The notes: generated by a model not told the origin, from the letters alone. 64,000 nucleotides of DNA from Rhizobiaceae bacterium (GCA_025698895.1 JAILWO010000002.1:1178001-1242000), one strand, 5' to 3'. Positions 50,801 to 60,829 are shown, counted from the first letter of the stretch. Made by a program: numbers and translations.

Positions 50801-52333
50801 TTACAGCGGGATGTTGTCGTGCTTTTTCCACGGGTTGGTGAGGTCCTTGTTGCGCAGCATCTTCAGTGCCCGCGCCACCCGCCGCCTCGTCGAATGCGGC
50901 ATGATGACCTCGTCGACATAGCCGCGTTCGGCCGCCACGAAGGGTGACAGGAACCTGTCTTCGTACATCTTGGTGTGGCTGGCGATCTTGTCGGCATCGC
51001 CGATGTCCTTGCGGAAGATGATCTCGACCGCGCCCTTGGCGCCCATCACCGCGATCTGCGCGGAAGGCCAGGCATAGTTTATGTCGCCGCGCAGATGCTT
51101 GGATGCCATGACGTCATAGGCGCCGCCATAGGCCTTGCGCGTGATGATCGTGATCTTGGGCACGGTCGCTTCGGCATAGGCGAACAGCAGCTTGGCGCCG
51201 TGTTTGATAAGGCCGCCATACTCCTGGCTGGTGCCCGGCAGGAAGCCCGGAACGTCGACAAAGGTGACAATGGGTATGTTGAAGCAGTCGCAGAAGCGAA
51301 CGAAACGCGCGGCCTTGCGCGAGGCGTCCGAATCCAGGACGCCGGCCAACACCATCGGCTGGTTGGCCACGAAACCGACCGTGCGACCGTCCACCCGGCC
51401 GAGCCCGGTCACGATGTTCTTGGCGAAGGCGGCCTGAATTTCGAAGAAATCGCCCTCGTCACAGGTCTTGAGGATCAGTTCCTTGATATCATACGGTTTG
51501 TTGGCGTTATCGGGGATCAGCCGATCGAGCGACATGTCGTCGTCGGTGATCGACTGGTAGCATTCTATCTCGGGCAGTTCGCTCGTATTGGAGGCCGGCA
51601 GGAGGTCGATCAGACGCCTCATCTGCAACAGCGCCTCGACATCGTTGTCATAGGCGCCATCGGCGATCGAGGATTTCGTCGTGTGGACCGAAGCCCCGCC
51701 AAGCTGCTCCGACGTGACCGCCTCGTTCGTGACGGTTTTGACGACGTCCGGCCCCGTCACGAACATGTAGGAGGTATCGCGTACCATGAAGATGAAGTCG
51801 GTCATGGCGGGCGAATAAACGTCGCCTCCCGCGCACGGTCCCATGATGACCGAGATCTGGGGGATCACCCCGGACGCAAGGACGTTGCGCTGAAAGATTT
51901 CCGCGTAGCCGCCAAGGGCCGCCACACCTTCCTGGATGCGCGCGCCGCCCGCGTCATAGAGCCCGATGATGGGCGCGCGGTTGCGCAGCGCCATGTCCTG
52001 TATCTTGACGACCTTCTCCGCATGCGCTTCCGAAAGAGACCCGCCGAAGACGGTGAAATCCTTCGCGAAAATGAAAACCGTGCGACCGTTGACGGTGCCC
52101 CATCCGGTAACCACGCCGTCGCCCGCGATTTTCTGGTCGGCCATGCCGAAATCGGTTGAGCGATGCTCGACGAACATGTCGAATTCCTCGAAGGAGCCCT
52201 CGTCGAGGAATATCTCGATCCGTTCGCGCGCGGTCAGCTTGCCGCGCTTGTGCTGAGCCTCGATGCGAGCCAAGCCGCCGCCTTGCCGTGCGACGGCGCG
52301 GCGGCGCTCGAGTTCGATCAGCACGTCCTTCAT
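50801..52333 (-). CDS. pccB: Acyl-CoA carboxylase beta subunit, propionyl-CoA carboxylase type
   Basis: The carboxyltransferase subunit, 510 residues, with two crotonase-like halves. The oxyanion motifs are [16 protein letters not shown] in the N-half and [16 protein letters not shown] in the C-half. [16 protein letters not shown] and [12 protein letters not shown] are typical of PccB. The partner biotin subunit (PccA) is not in the window. It converts propionyl-CoA to methylmalonyl-CoA. It is convergent with the aldo/keto reductase, 27 bp apart. Confidence 0.9.
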   Translation of the reverse strand: MKDVLIELERRRAVARQGGGLARIEAQHKRGKLTARERIEIFLDEGSFEEFDMFVEHRSTDFGMADQKIAGDGVVTGWGTVNGRTVFIFAKDFTVFGGSLSEAHAEKVVKIQDMALRNRAPIIGLYDAGGARIQEGVAALGGYAEIFQRNVLASGVIPQISVIMGPCAGGDVYSPAMTDFIFMVRDTSYMFVTGPDVVKTVTNEAVTSEQLGGASVHTTKSSIADGAYDNDVEALLQMRRLIDLLPASNTSELPEIECYQSITDDDMSLDRLIPDNANKPYDIKELILKTCDEGDFFEIQAAFAKNIVTGLGRVDGRTVGFVANQPMVLAGVLDSDASRKAARFVRFCDCFNIPIVTFVDVPGFLPGTSQEYGGLIKHGAKLLFAYAEATVPKITIITRKAYGGAYDVMASKHLRGDINYAWPSAQIAVMGAKGAVEIIFRKDIGDADKIASHTKMYEDRFLSPFVAAERGYVDEVIMPHSTRRRVARALKMLRNKDLTNPWKKHDNIPL

Positions 52334-52438
52334 GGCGCGTCCCCCGTTTATTCTCCCATGCCTGTTAGCACGGACTTCAACGATCGCAACGGTTCGGCAG
52401 ATGAAATGCCGCTGTGACGGGCTGTAAGACCCTTCCCG

Positions 52439-52879
52439 TCACCAACTCCCCGTGTTCTCCATCGACTTCCAGGGTTCCCTGGGTGCGAGCGCTTCGCCCT
52501 CCTGAAGCAGCTCGATCGAGATGCCGTCCGGCGACTTGACGAAGGCCATGTGGCCGTCGCGGGGCGGGCGGTTGATCGTCACGCCCTTGTCCATCAGGCG
52601 CTGGCAGGTCTCGTAGATGTCGTCGACCTTATAGGCGAGATGGCCGAAATTGCGCCCGCCCGTATAGGTTTCGGGATCCCAATTGTAGGTCAATTCGAGT
52701 TCGGGAGCGCGATTGTCCGCCGAGGTATCCTTGTCCTTTGGCGCGGCGAGAAAGATCAGCGTGAAGCGTCCCTTTTCGTTTTCGATTCGACGGACCTCCT
52801 CAAGGCCCAGCTTGTCGCAATAGAAGTCGAGCGCCTCCTCGATGTCCCTGACGCGGACCATTGTGTGCAGATAGCGCAT
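52439..52879 (-). CDS. gloA: Lactoylglutathione lyase (glyoxalase I)
   Basis: Isomerises the methylglyoxal-glutathione adduct. The 146-residue VOC protein shows [20 protein letters not shown] at the start with a metal-binding histidine in [24 protein letters not shown] for the second half with further metal ligands, and [17 protein letters not shown] at 52879 has AGGAGAGG 6 bp upstream. The order pccB-gloA suggests co-transcription. Confidence 0.9.
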   Translation of the reverse strand: MRYLHTMVRVRDIEEALDFYCDKLGLEEVRRIENEKGRFTLIFLAAPKDKDTSADNRAPELELTYNWDPETYTGGRNFGHLAYKVDDIYETCQRLMDKGVTINRPPRDGHMAFVKSPDGISIELLQEGEALAPREPWKSMENTGSW

Positions 52880-53096
52880 GAAAGCCTCTCCTGTGACTTT
52901 GGTGTCGTCGCGGGACATATGGCGGAAGGCGCCGCCTGCGCAAGCGAGGCCTTCCGCCGCCTGTTTGCCGGTTGCAAAGTATTCGCATCAAAGAACATGC
53001 GAATTAGCAAAATCCCGGCCTTGCTAAGCAGCCGCCTGCGGATGTTATCCTTCGCGAGGGAATCAGTAGTGTGGAACACGCGAAAGGTGCGTTCGG

Positions 53097-53684
53097 ATGG
53101 GGGACAGATCCTCTTCGGAGGACCGCAGTTCCGTCGCGGCGGGTTCGGTCGGCTCCAGGGATGATGCCGATCTGATTGAGATTGCCGGCGTCATCAAGTG
53201 GTTCGACGTGGCGAAGGGCTACGGCTTCGTCCTGCCCGACGATGAATCTTTCGGCGACATCCTTCTGCACGTCACCTGTCTGAGACGCGACGGTTTCCCG
53301 ACCGCGATGGAAGGCGCCCGCATAAGTTGCCTCGCCCGACGGGGTGATCGCGGCCTCCAGACGTTCAAGGTTCTGTCGATGGACATGTCGACGGCGGTCC
53401 ATCCGCAGGAAATGCCGACAGCCCGCACCCATGTCACGGTGACGCCCGAAAGCGGGCTGGAGCGCGCTCTCGTCAAATGGTTCAATCGCAACAAGGGATT
53501 CGGTTTCCTTACGCGCGGAGAGGGCACGGAGGATATCTTCGTGCACATGGAGACGCTGCGGCGGTTCGGCATTGCCGAGCTGCGTCCGGGGCAGGTGGTG
53601 CTCGTCCGCTACGGCCAGGGCACCAAAGGCCTTATGGCCGCCGAAATCCATCCCGATATGGGAACCCTGCCAATCGCTCACTAG
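53097..53684 (+). CDS. Double cold-shock domain protein
   Basis: A 195-residue protein carrying two cold-shock domains: [20 protein letters not shown] (about 31-50) and [20 protein letters not shown] (about 122-141), each with the RNP1 aromatic motif, followed by [11 protein letters not shown] and [11 protein letters not shown]. The form with two domains is typical of alphaproteobacteria and binds single-stranded nucleic acids as RNA chaperone or regulator. The first copy of RNP1 (KGYGFV) is fully canonical. It is followed 14 bp later by a DUF192 gene. Confidence 0.94.
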   Translation: MGDRSSSEDRSSVAAGSVGSRDDADLIEIAGVIKWFDVAKGYGFVLPDDESFGDILLHVTCLRRDGFPTAMEGARISCLARRGDRGLQTFKVLSMDMSTAVHPQEMPTARTHVTVTPESGLERALVKWFNRNKGFGFLTRGEGTEDIFVHMETLRRFGIAELRPGQVVLVRYGQGTKGLMAAEIHPDMGTLPIAH

Positions 53685-53698
53685 GCGGGAGTGCTCGG

Positions 53699-54205
53699 AT
53701 GGTCGTTTTCTCGCGTCTCGCGCGCGCATGTGTTTTCGCATCGATGATCGTGTTTTCGCCGGTGCTGTCGGCGACCATTCCCGCCATCGCGCAAGAGGCG
53801 ATGATGCTGCCGGTGGATCCGGCCCCTCTGGTGGCGGAAACCTCCTTCGGACCGCGCCGCTTTTCGATCGAGATTGCCGACGACCCGACTGAGCGCGCGC
53901 GCGGCTTGATGTTCCGCGAATCGATGCCGGACGATCGGGGCATGCTGTTCGTCTTCGACGCCACGCGGCCGGTCGGCTTCTGGATGCGTAACACGCCCAT
54001 GCCACTCGATCTTGTCTTTATCGGCGAGGATGGGGTGGTGCGCGCGATACTGCCGGGCGAGCCGTTGTCGGACGACACAATCTCTCCGGGGCCAGGCGTG
54101 CCGATCCGTTTCGTCCTCGAACTGAAGCGCGGGACAGCCAAGGCGGCCGGCATCCGCGAGGGTACACGGCTTGTCCATCCCGCCATCGTGGCGGCCGCCG
54201 GTTGA
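53699..54205 (+). CDS. DUF192 exported protein
   Basis: A 168-residue protein with a signal peptide (CVFASMIVFSPVLSATIPAI) and one DUF192 domain: DPTERARGLMFRESMPDDRG, MLFVFDATRPVGFWMRNTPM, PLDLVFIGEDG. The domain is a small beta barrel of unknown function. It follows the cold-shock gene in the same order in many rhizobia. Its end overlaps the frame of the next gene only if that gene began at TTG 54202. Confidence 0.9.
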   Translation: MVVFSRLARACVFASMIVFSPVLSATIPAIAQEAMMLPVDPAPLVAETSFGPRRFSIEIADDPTERARGLMFRESMPDDRGMLFVFDATRPVGFWMRNTPMPLDLVFIGEDGVVRAILPGEPLSDDTISPGPGVPIRFVLELKRGTAKAAGIREGTRLVHPAIVAAAG

Positions 54206-54237
54206 CGCGACTGCCTGCGCAGGGCACAGCCCTGTTC

Positions 54238-55011
54238 ATGCAGAGTTTCTCCCATGACGGTTTCGACATCGCCTATCTCGACGCCGCACCCCGCGCGGAC
54301 GGCCCCGACGAACCGGTTTTGCTGGTTCATGGCTTTGCCTCTACCCATGCGGTCAACTGGGTGACGCCCGGCTGGGTCAAGACGCTGACGGAAGCAGGAT
54401 ACCGGGCTGTTGCCTTTGACCATCGCGGTCACGGCCAGTCCACGAAGAGCCACGATCCGGGCGACTACACACCTGAGAAGATGGCTTCGGACGCTGCCGC
54501 GCTGCTCGATCACCTCGGCATCGAGAAGGCGCATGTCTTCGGCTATTCGATGGGCGCGCGCGTCTCGGCATTCCTCGCGCTTGCCAGGCCGGAGCGGGTG
54601 GCCACGCTGATTCTCGGCGGTCTCGGCATTGGCATGGTCGAAGGCGTTGGAGACTGGGATCCCATCGCCGAGGCGTTGCTGGCGCGGGACGCGGCCTCGA
54701 TTACCCATCCGCGCGGCAGGATGTTCCGAGCCTTTGCTGACCAGACGAAGAGCGACCGTGAGGCGCTGGCCGCCTGTATCAGGACGTCGCGAACCCTCCT
54801 GAGCGAGGCCGAGGTGGCCCGGATCGGCCAGCCCACGCTGGTCGGAGTCGGCACGAAGGACGACATAGCCGGATCCGCCTCCGCGCTGGCGCGACTGATG
54901 CCTGATGCCGAGGCCTTCGATATCGAGGGGCGGGATCACATGCTTTCGGTCGGGGATCGCACCTTCAAGGCAAAGGTGCAGGAATTCCTGGCCGCGCATC
55001 CCATTGGCTGA
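54238..55011 (+). CDS. Alpha/beta hydrolase
   Basis: A 257-residue hydrolase with a classic triad: oxyanion LLVHGFASTHAVNW, nucleophile in FGYSMGARVSAFLAL, aspartate in VGTKDDIAGSAS, histidine in GRDHMLSVGD. ATG at 54238 starts at MQSFSHDGFDIAYLD, a family-like N-terminus. Substrate unknown. It is convergent with the enoyl-CoA hydratase, 8 bp apart. Confidence 0.88.
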   Translation: MQSFSHDGFDIAYLDAAPRADGPDEPVLLVHGFASTHAVNWVTPGWVKTLTEAGYRAVAFDHRGHGQSTKSHDPGDYTPEKMASDAAALLDHLGIEKAHVFGYSMGARVSAFLALARPERVATLILGGLGIGMVEGVGDWDPIAEALLARDAASITHPRGRMFRAFADQTKSDREALAACIRTSRTLLSEAEVARIGQPTLVGVGTKDDIAGSASALARLMPDAEAFDIEGRDHMLSVGDRTFKAKVQEFLAAHPIG

Positions 55012-55019
55012 TTACAGGT

Positions 55020-55817
55020 TCAGCGCCCGGTGAAGACGGGCGTTCGCCGCTGGCGAAAGGCGGCGCGGCCTTCCGCGTAGTCCGCGCTTTCGAAAGTTGC
55101 ATCCCCCAGTTCTGCGGCGCGCCGTGCAAGGTCCGGGTCCGGATCGAGCACCGCTGCGATGGCCGCCTTCGCCGCTCTGATCGACAGCGGTGCGTTCTGC
55201 GCGATCTCTCCGGCCATAACCATGGCGCGCCTATGGACATCGCCCTCGTCGACGATTTCCAGCAGGAAGCCGGCTTGCCTGGCCCAGTCGGCGTCGACAA
55301 CCGAAGCGGTGGATACGAGGTAGCTCGCCATCTGTGGCCCCAGGGCGTGCACGATGCTGGCCATCGCCTCGGCTGGATAGGCCAGGCCGAGCCTTGCCGG
55401 CGGCAGGCGAAAACGCGCATCCGGCGAGGCGATGCGGATGTCGCACGACGCCGCCAGCCCGAACCCGCCGCCAAAGCATATGCCCCGTATGGACGCGATC
55501 GTGGGCATAGGCGCACGCGAGATCGCGGCGAACGCCCGCACATTTACGGCTTCATAGGCCCGCGCGGACGATGCATCGCCGCGCACGCTGTCGAACTCGC
55601 CGATATCGGCGCCGGCGCAGAAATCCTCGCCGGCTCCCTCCAGCACGAGCACGCGGGTCGCTGGATCGATCGAAAGGGATTCGACCATGTCGGCGAGCTT
55701 CACCCACATGGCCCGCGTGAGCGCGTTCTTCTTCAGCGGCCGGTCTATGCGGATGGTTGCCACGCCGCCGTCGACGGCGAGATCAAGGTCGTCATCCGCC
55801 TCGTGTCGTTCGACCAT
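55020..55817 (-). CDS. Enoyl-CoA hydratase/isomerase family protein
   Basis: A 265-residue crotonase. The oxyanion-hole parts are FCAGADIGEF and IRGICFGGGFGLAASCDIRI; RLPPARLGLAYPAEAMASIV follows. The usual catalytic glutamate of the second motif seems replaced by alanine or glycine-region residues, so it may be an isomerase or another crotonase rather than a hydratase. Substrate unknown. Confidence 0.85.
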   Translation of the reverse strand: MVERHEADDDLDLAVDGGVATIRIDRPLKKNALTRAMWVKLADMVESLSIDPATRVLVLEGAGEDFCAGADIGEFDSVRGDASSARAYEAVNVRAFAAISRAPMPTIASIRGICFGGGFGLAASCDIRIASPDARFRLPPARLGLAYPAEAMASIVHALGPQMASYLVSTASVVDADWARQAGFLLEIVDEGDVHRRAMVMAGEIAQNAPLSIRAAKAAIAAVLDPDPDLARRAAELGDATFESADYAEGRAAFRQRRTPVFTGR

Positions 55818-55953
55818 CGTTCAGCGCCGTTTCACGAAGGTGAAGGATTTTGATGTTCTAAGGCCCGGGCTTGTGGATTATCTTGCTCGCCAAGGCAAGA
55901 CGATCCATATGTGCCGCAGGCGCGGGCACGAATGTGCGCGAGGAGACGTGGTC

Positions 55954-56775
55954 ATGAGCACACGCAGCATCCAGAGGCCGGGTGAACTGCGTCCAGTGGA
56001 CCCGATCTGGTCCTCTGTGCGGGCGGAAGCAGAAGAAGCGGTCGACCGCGATCCTCTGCTTGCCGCCTTTTTGTTCTCGACCGTTCTCAACCATGACACG
56101 CTGGAGGATGCGATCATCCATCGCATCGCCGAGCGGCTTGATCATTCTGACGTCAGCGCATCGCTGATCGCACAAACCTTCCGGGAAATGGTCCGTGACG
56201 AACCGGACTGGAGCGCCGTGGTGCGCGTCGACATTCAAGCCTACTACGACCGGGATCCCGCCTGCCAGCGCTTCATCGAGCCGGTCCTGTACTTTAAGGG
56301 CTTCCACGCCATTCAGACGCACCGGCTTGCACACTGGCTTCATCGGCAAGGCCGCCGCGACTTCGCACTCTACCTGCAAAGCCGCTCCTCGGCGGTGTTC
56401 CAGACCGACATCAATCCGGCCGCCACCATCGGCAAGGGCATCTTCCTCGACCACGCGACGGGCCTCGTCGTCGGCGAGACGGCATCGATCGGCGATAATG
56501 TCTCGCTGCTTCACGCGGTCACGCTTGGCGGTACGGGCAAGGAAGGCGGCGACCGGCATCCCAAGATCCGCCACGGCGTGCTGATCGGGGCCGGTGCGAA
56601 GATCCTCGGCAATATCGAGATCGGCCATTGCACCAAGGTAGCTTCGGGCTCGGTGGTGCTGGCGTCGGTACCAAACAACAAGACTGTCGCCGGCGTGCCG
56701 GCCCGTATCGTTGGCGAGGCGGGCTGCGAAGAGCCGTCACGGGCGATGGATCAGCTTCTTGACCAGGATTTGTAG
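55954..56775 (+). CDS. cysE: Serine O-acetyltransferase
   Basis: First step of cysteine synthesis: acetylates serine with acetyl-CoA. The 273-residue protein has the N-terminal helical domain (DPIWSSVRAEAEEAVDRDPL) and a left-handed beta-helix of hexapeptide repeats with GIFLDHATGLVVGETASIGD and LLHAVTLGGTGKEGGDRHPK, carrying the catalytic aspartate and histidine. The C-terminal tail ends in DQDL. ATG at 55954 has GAGGAG 8 bp upstream. Confidence 0.95.
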   Translation: MSTRSIQRPGELRPVDPIWSSVRAEAEEAVDRDPLLAAFLFSTVLNHDTLEDAIIHRIAERLDHSDVSASLIAQTFREMVRDEPDWSAVVRVDIQAYYDRDPACQRFIEPVLYFKGFHAIQTHRLAHWLHRQGRRDFALYLQSRSSAVFQTDINPAATIGKGIFLDHATGLVVGETASIGDNVSLLHAVTLGGTGKEGGDRHPKIRHGVLIGAGAKILGNIEIGHCTKVASGSVVLASVPNNKTVAGVPARIVGEAGCEEPSRAMDQLLDQDL

Positions 56776-56910
56776 TCGTCGCCGGAATCCTGAGCTCGTC
56801 GGGAGCTAATCCGGCCTGGCGGGGTTTACAGGTTCGAAGTCGCCATGCCAGAAGCGCCCACTTGCGGCGTACGGCGTGCGCCGAAACAGATCCTGCGAGG
56901 CCCCTACGAC

Positions 56911-57120
56911 ATGAAGCCCGAAGAAATTCGAAAGCTTGACGCATATTTCAAGCGCACCTTCAAGAACCCCTCGCTTGAGGTGAAGGCGAGGCCGCGCAAG
57001 GACGATTCGTGCGAGCTTTACATCGGAGATGAGTTTCTGGGAATCATCTTCAAGGACGAGGAAGAGGGCGAGCTGTCCTACAATTTCTCGATGGCGATCC
57101 TCGACGTCGATCTCGACTAG
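56911..57120 (+). CDS. DUF3126 family protein
   Basis: A 69-residue protein with the DUF3126 pattern: EIRKLDAYFKRTFKNPSLEV, SCELYIGDEFLGIIFKDEEE, ELSYNFSMAILDVDLD. It is conserved in alphaproteobacteria next to cysE; function unknown. Its TAG stop lies inside the outer arm of the palindromic element starting at 57117. Confidence 0.92.
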   Translation: MKPEEIRKLDAYFKRTFKNPSLEVKARPRKDDSCELYIGDEFLGIIFKDEEEGELSYNFSMAILDVDLD

Positions 57121-57194
57121 TGGTTCGTTTCCGACATTTGCATCCCTTTGGAATCAGCCTCGAGGGCAAATGTCGGAAACCACAGAACCACTAG
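57117..57194. repeat. 78-bp palindromic intergenic element, copy A
   Basis: Outer arms CTAGTGGTTC (57117-57126) and GAACCACTAG (57185-57194); inner perfect 15-bp stem GTTTCCGACATTTGC (57127-57141) with its complement 57166-57180; a 24-nt loop. The left outer arm includes the DUF3126 stop codon. It shares its stem core with the repeat at 36257. Confidence 0.8.
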
Positions 57195-57208
57195 CAACTG
57201 TATAATTC

Positions 57209-57288
57209 CTAGTGGAATTTCCCAATTTGACATTCGATCTCGAGGGTTGATATCGGATAGGTATCGAATGTCAAATTCATTCCACTGG
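57209..57288. repeat. 80-bp palindromic intergenic element, copy B
   Basis: Outer arms CCTAGTGGAAT (57209-57219) and ATTCCACTGG (57279-57288), with a one-base bulge; inner perfect 15-bp stem AATTTGACATTCGAT (57224-57238) with its complement 57263-57277; a 24-nt loop. The architecture and the TAGTGG arm match copy A, although the stem sequences differ. Confidence 0.75.
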
Positions 57289-57294
57289 AATGGC

Positions 57295-58035
57295 CTAGGA
57301 TTCCGCGTCTGTCTGGCGCTTCGAGGCGATCCAGCCGAGCAGCGCCTGATCCAGATTGCGCCATTCGCCGAGCAGCTCCATCGGGAAGCGATAGGCTGCC
57401 ACGAGCCCGCCGCCGATGGCGACATCTCGCTGGCAGGGCGCCAGCGACGTGGCTCCCGCTTCACCGGTAAGGCAGCGTGCGACAAACGCGCTTCCGCCCT
57501 TATCCCGGCCGATGGCGAGAACTTCCTCGGAAAATCCTGACCCGGCGGGAAATTCGTGAAGCATGATGCCGTCCGGCCCCGGCATTCCCCGCGGCGTCAC
57601 GAGCGCACGATAAATCGGTTCGAGGCGGCCGCTCATGTCGCGCGACATGGTTTGACGTTCGAGCGTCAGGAAGACGACACGCGGTTGGCCGGCCGAATGG
57701 TTGAACACGTCGCGTAGCGTGGAGGTGTAGCCCTCCAGTGAGGGCCACGCCAGATAAAGATCGATTCGCGAATAGACGCCGTCGGTCCGCGCTTCAGGAT
57801 CGCGGATCGTGTTGGCCGGGATGGCGAAGACGTCATTTCCGATCACTATTTCCCGGCCGGTCGTGTCGTCGGAATGTCCAGCCATGGCGATCGATCTGCC
57901 GATCCACATGCTTGCGACGTTGAGCCCCGCCGCGAACACGGCCATGGCCGCGAAAACAAGAAAGACGCGGACCATGAAACGCTGGTCGACCAGTCCAGTG
58001 GCGACGGTCCGGCCATCCGTCCGATCCACATCCAT
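57295..58035 (-). CDS. Conserved membrane-anchored protein of unknown function
   Basis: A 246-residue protein with one N-terminal membrane helix (FMVRVFLVFAAMAVFAAGLN) and a periplasmic domain containing VFLTLERQTMSRDMSGRLEP and two cysteines (ARCLTGEAG and LAPCQRD) that may form a disulphide. No domain name is recognised; such proteins are common in rhizobia. ATG at 58035 is chosen as the first before the helix; the frame stays open further upstream without family-like sequence. Confidence 0.7.
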   Translation of the reverse strand: MDVDRTDGRTVATGLVDQRFMVRVFLVFAAMAVFAAGLNVASMWIGRSIAMAGHSDDTTGREIVIGNDVFAIPANTIRDPEARTDGVYSRIDLYLAWPSLEGYTSTLRDVFNHSAGQPRVVFLTLERQTMSRDMSGRLEPIYRALVTPRGMPGPDGIMLHEFPAGSGFSEEVLAIGRDKGGSAFVARCLTGEAGATSLAPCQRDVAIGGGLVAAYRFPMELLGEWRNLDQALLGWIASKRQTDAES

Positions 58036-58140
58036 TAAAGCATCCCCGACCTGTCCCGGAACGACACGAAATTGCAGGCACGAAGCTTGCAGCGCTACCA
58101 GGAAACCAGGGTGCTGGATCATGGTTAACGGGTGGTGAAA

Positions 58141-58470
58141 ATGAGCGGAATGGAACTGCTTGCCTTCGCCTTCACAACCGGCGCCGTCATATCCGGCGTC
58201 ACGGCAACGTTGATGGAATTGGCGACCGGCCGCGCGGCGGACTTTGGCCCGCCGTTCGCGGATCCCGACCGCATAGTGAGGTCCCTGTGCGCGGCTTTCG
58301 CGGCGGGGCCGGCCATGCTGCTCGCCCATGTCCTGGCCGCGCGCGGGCGCGGCACCGTCTCGCGCGGAGTATGCGGGGCAGTCGCCTTGGGGGCCGCCGG
58401 CTGGGCGATCGCCCTGGGCGTGGTCGTAATCGAACTGGCGTGGCTTGCCACAGTGCCGCTGCCTCACTAA
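58141..58470 (+). CDS. Small membrane protein of unknown function
   Basis: A 109-residue protein with three hydrophobic segments: [38 protein letters not shown], and [20 protein letters not shown]. It resembles a DUF6949-type rhizobial family (uncertain). ATG at 58141 is used. It precedes the gamma-carbonic anhydrase gene by 28 bp on the same strand. Confidence 0.7.
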   Translation: MSGMELLAFAFTTGAVISGVTATLMELATGRAADFGPPFADPDRIVRSLCAAFAAGPAMLLAHVLAARGRGTVSRGVCGAVALGAAGWAIALGVVVIELAWLATVPLPH

Positions 58471-58498
58471 CGCAAGGCTGTATCGAGAGGAGACAGCC

Positions 58499-59026
58499 AT
58501 GCCCGCCTATGCCCTGAAGGATCTCGCGCCCGAGTTCGAGGACCGGGAAAGCGTCTGGATCGCGCCTGACGCATCGGTGATTGGCAAGGTGCGATTGGGG
58601 CGGGACGTCGGAATATGGTTCGGCGCGGTGATACGGGGAGACAACGAGCCGATCACGATCGGCGAAGGCTCCAACATTCAGGAACACACCATGATGCACA
58701 CCGACATGGGATTTCCGCTAACTGTCGGAAATGGCTGCACGATCGGGCACCGGGCGATCCTTCACGGCTGCACGATCGGCGACAACAGCCTGATCGGCAT
58801 GGGCGCGATCGTGTTGAACGGCGCCAGAATCGGCTCCAACAGCCTGGTCGGCGCGGGTGCGCTGGTGACGGAAGGCAAGGAGTTTCCCGAGGGATCGCTG
58901 ATCGTCGGTTCCCCGGCCAAGGCGATCCGGCAACTCGACGAGAAGGCGATCGAAATGCTGCGCTGGTCGGCCGTGCACTATGTCGAGAACCAGCGCCGTT
59001 TCAAATCAGACTTCAGGCCGGCTTGA
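58499..59026 (+). CDS. Gamma-carbonic anhydrase family protein
   Basis: A trimeric left-handed beta-helix enzyme of 175 residues. The zinc histidines lie in [13 protein letters not shown] and [11 protein letters not shown]; the conserved [10 protein letters not shown] arginine-aspartate motif precedes them. YrdA/PaaY-like members may have weak or no carbonic anhydrase activity. ATG at 58499 follows a GAGGAGA site. Confidence 0.9.
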   Translation: MPAYALKDLAPEFEDRESVWIAPDASVIGKVRLGRDVGIWFGAVIRGDNEPITIGEGSNIQEHTMMHTDMGFPLTVGNGCTIGHRAILHGCTIGDNSLIGMGAIVLNGARIGSNSLVGAGALVTEGKEFPEGSLIVGSPAKAIRQLDEKAIEMLRWSAVHYVENQRRFKSDFRPA

Positions 59027-59198
59027 GCGCTCCGAGAAAAGGCGGAGCCGGCCCGGGGACATGGGCCGGCTCCTGACCCGGTCGTGGGGACGGGGAGGGT
59101 GGGGACTCGACCGGGTTTTCCACCGAACGGAACAGTCAAACCGATCCGCCCGAACCGTATAACTCCGCTGCCCGGCGATGACCGCCGGCAGGTCGGGA

Positions 59199-59801
59199 CT
59201 ACTTGCTTATGCTGCCGACAAGCATCTGCCGGTCGTCATTGATCGAGACCCATGTTCCCGAGTGACGCTCGGACTGGCGCTTGAGGTACTGGTATTCGGT
59301 GTCGTGCCAGGCGAGGATCTTCGGTTCCATGTTATCGAGCACGAAATCGCCGAGATTGGTCCTGACCGTCAGGACGGCATGGCCGTCGCCGTTGGGTTGG
59401 CGTACAACGGTGATCAGCAACGCTCCCGCCGGAACGTTTCGCTCCATCAACAAGCGACGCTTCTCGAGGACATAGTCTTCGCAATCGCCGACGGCGTCGG
59501 GATAAGACCACCGTTCCTCGACACCCCAGATCTCCATGTCGGTGAGCGGAACGACCGAGAGGTTGACCGAATTGTTGATCTCGATCAGCGTTGCCCACAA
59601 TTCGCGCGTAAGCTCGACCGGAGATCCGGCTGGCGTGCGCTGGTCACACTCGCCCTTGTTGCGCTGGCAGAACTCGTAGTGGCCCACCGGCTGGCTGGTT
59701 GGTGAACCAGTGTGCATGAAGGAAGGCCCGGCTAGGGCTGGCGCCGCGGCGGCGAACGTCGCCAGAACGATGCCGGCGGCGAATGACTTGATCGTCCCCA
59801 T
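59199..59801 (-). CDS. Transglutaminase-like cysteine peptidase (BTLCP)
   Basis: A secreted 200-residue papain-like protein. A signal peptide (MGTIKSFAAGIVLATFAAAA) precedes the domain. The catalytic triad is seen: cysteine in AVGDCEDYVLEKR, histidine in DGHAVLTVRT, aspartate in DFVLDNMEP. BTLCP proteins of proteobacteria cleave surface adhesins (LapG-like) or have other periplasmic substrates. The upstream 276 bp are AT-rich (59860-59975) with a CAATTC...GAATTG inverted repeat. Confidence 0.9.
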   Translation of the reverse strand: MGTIKSFAAGIVLATFAAAAPALAGPSFMHTGSPTSQPVGHYEFCQRNKGECDQRTPAGSPVELTRELWATLIEINNSVNLSVVPLTDMEIWGVEERWSYPDAVGDCEDYVLEKRRLLMERNVPAGALLITVVRQPNGDGHAVLTVRTNLGDFVLDNMEPKILAWHDTEYQYLKRQSERHSGTWVSINDDRQMLVGSISK

Positions 59802-60077
59802 GTATGTCGTCTCCCCTGATGGAGCGACAATGACATGGGCGCATTTATTCTGCGCAAAACGAGGTAGTATAAATTGAAGTAGAAAATAGGAAAATCAAAT
59901 CGATAATAGAATAAAAACCGCAGAAATTTCAATTCGAATGCATATTGAATTGTCCTTGCATTCTAGTTGAATGCCAACGCCCGTCGCAGGGTTTCGTTAA
60001 GGCGCGCGCCTCCGGCCCTCCGCGCTGTTGACGCGGCCCGTCGTCGGAGCGGTATCAGATGGAGATCAGGCCAGCCG

Positions 60078-60695
60078 TCAGTGTGCCAGACCGTCGAACT
60101 CGCGCTCCAGCGAATCAGTCGTCTGGAGGGCGGCGAATTCGATCGCGACCCCATCGTCGAAATGACGAACGACCTGGCCGCGCATGTTTCCAAGCACGAC
60201 CTGGACGCCGATAGCCGGTTTGACCGCGATTTCGATCGCGGCGCCGGAGAGCGACAGGTCGACGACCCGGCACTGATACTCGCGGCCGTCCGTCAACGCC
60301 AACACGCTGACGGGATTGCGCGGCGCGATGCGCTCGTGCCGTCGATCTTCGGGAAGGTCGAGCTCGTGCTTGTTGGCAAGCCAGGTAAGCTGGGCGGCAA
60401 GCTTGTTGCGCTTGCGCTCGGACGCGATGATGGTCATCGCGAAACCGTCTTGCAGCCGGCGTGTCACCACGCCCTCGATGCGTCCTACATGGTCGAGATA
60501 GGCGATGATCTTCTCGCCGGGCGCGCCGACGCGCTGGGCCCGGAAGGCGACATTCCCGGGCGACATGTCGATCACCTGGCAGGGATGCTCGGAACGATCC
60601 TCCAGCATGAAGCGGCCATAAATCTTCACCCGGACGCGCTGAAAGCTGCGCCGCTCGGTACTCGACGGGGCAAGGCTGGCCGCCGTTGATGACAT
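60078..60695 (-). CDS. PilZ domain protein with two PilZ modules
   Basis: The 205-residue protein has two PilZ-like regions. The first (about 13-100) has RRSFQRVRVKIYG and DMSPGNVAFRA; the second (about 118-198) has RRHERIAPRNPVSVLALTDG and VDLSLSGAAIEIA, the RxxxR plus DxSxxG c-di-GMP-binding motifs. The second is complete; the first has serine-proline-glycine in place. Probably a c-di-GMP effector for motility or surface behaviour. Confidence 0.87.
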   Translation of the reverse strand: MSSTAASLAPSSTERRSFQRVRVKIYGRFMLEDRSEHPCQVIDMSPGNVAFRAQRVGAPGEKIIAYLDHVGRIEGVVTRRLQDGFAMTIIASERKRNKLAAQLTWLANKHELDLPEDRRHERIAPRNPVSVLALTDGREYQCRVVDLSLSGAAIEIAVKPAIGVQVVLGNMRGQVVRHFDDGVAIEFAALQTTDSLEREFDGLAH

Positions 60696-60829
60696 GGTCG
60701 CGATGTCCCTTCCGATCGCCCGCCGCGTATCCGGCCCGACAGCGCTAATTCTTAATGCGAAAAGGATTAACGAGCGGTAAGGAATTGCGATGCGGGCCGG
60801 TCGAAACGGTCCGGTTGCCGCATCTTGCT

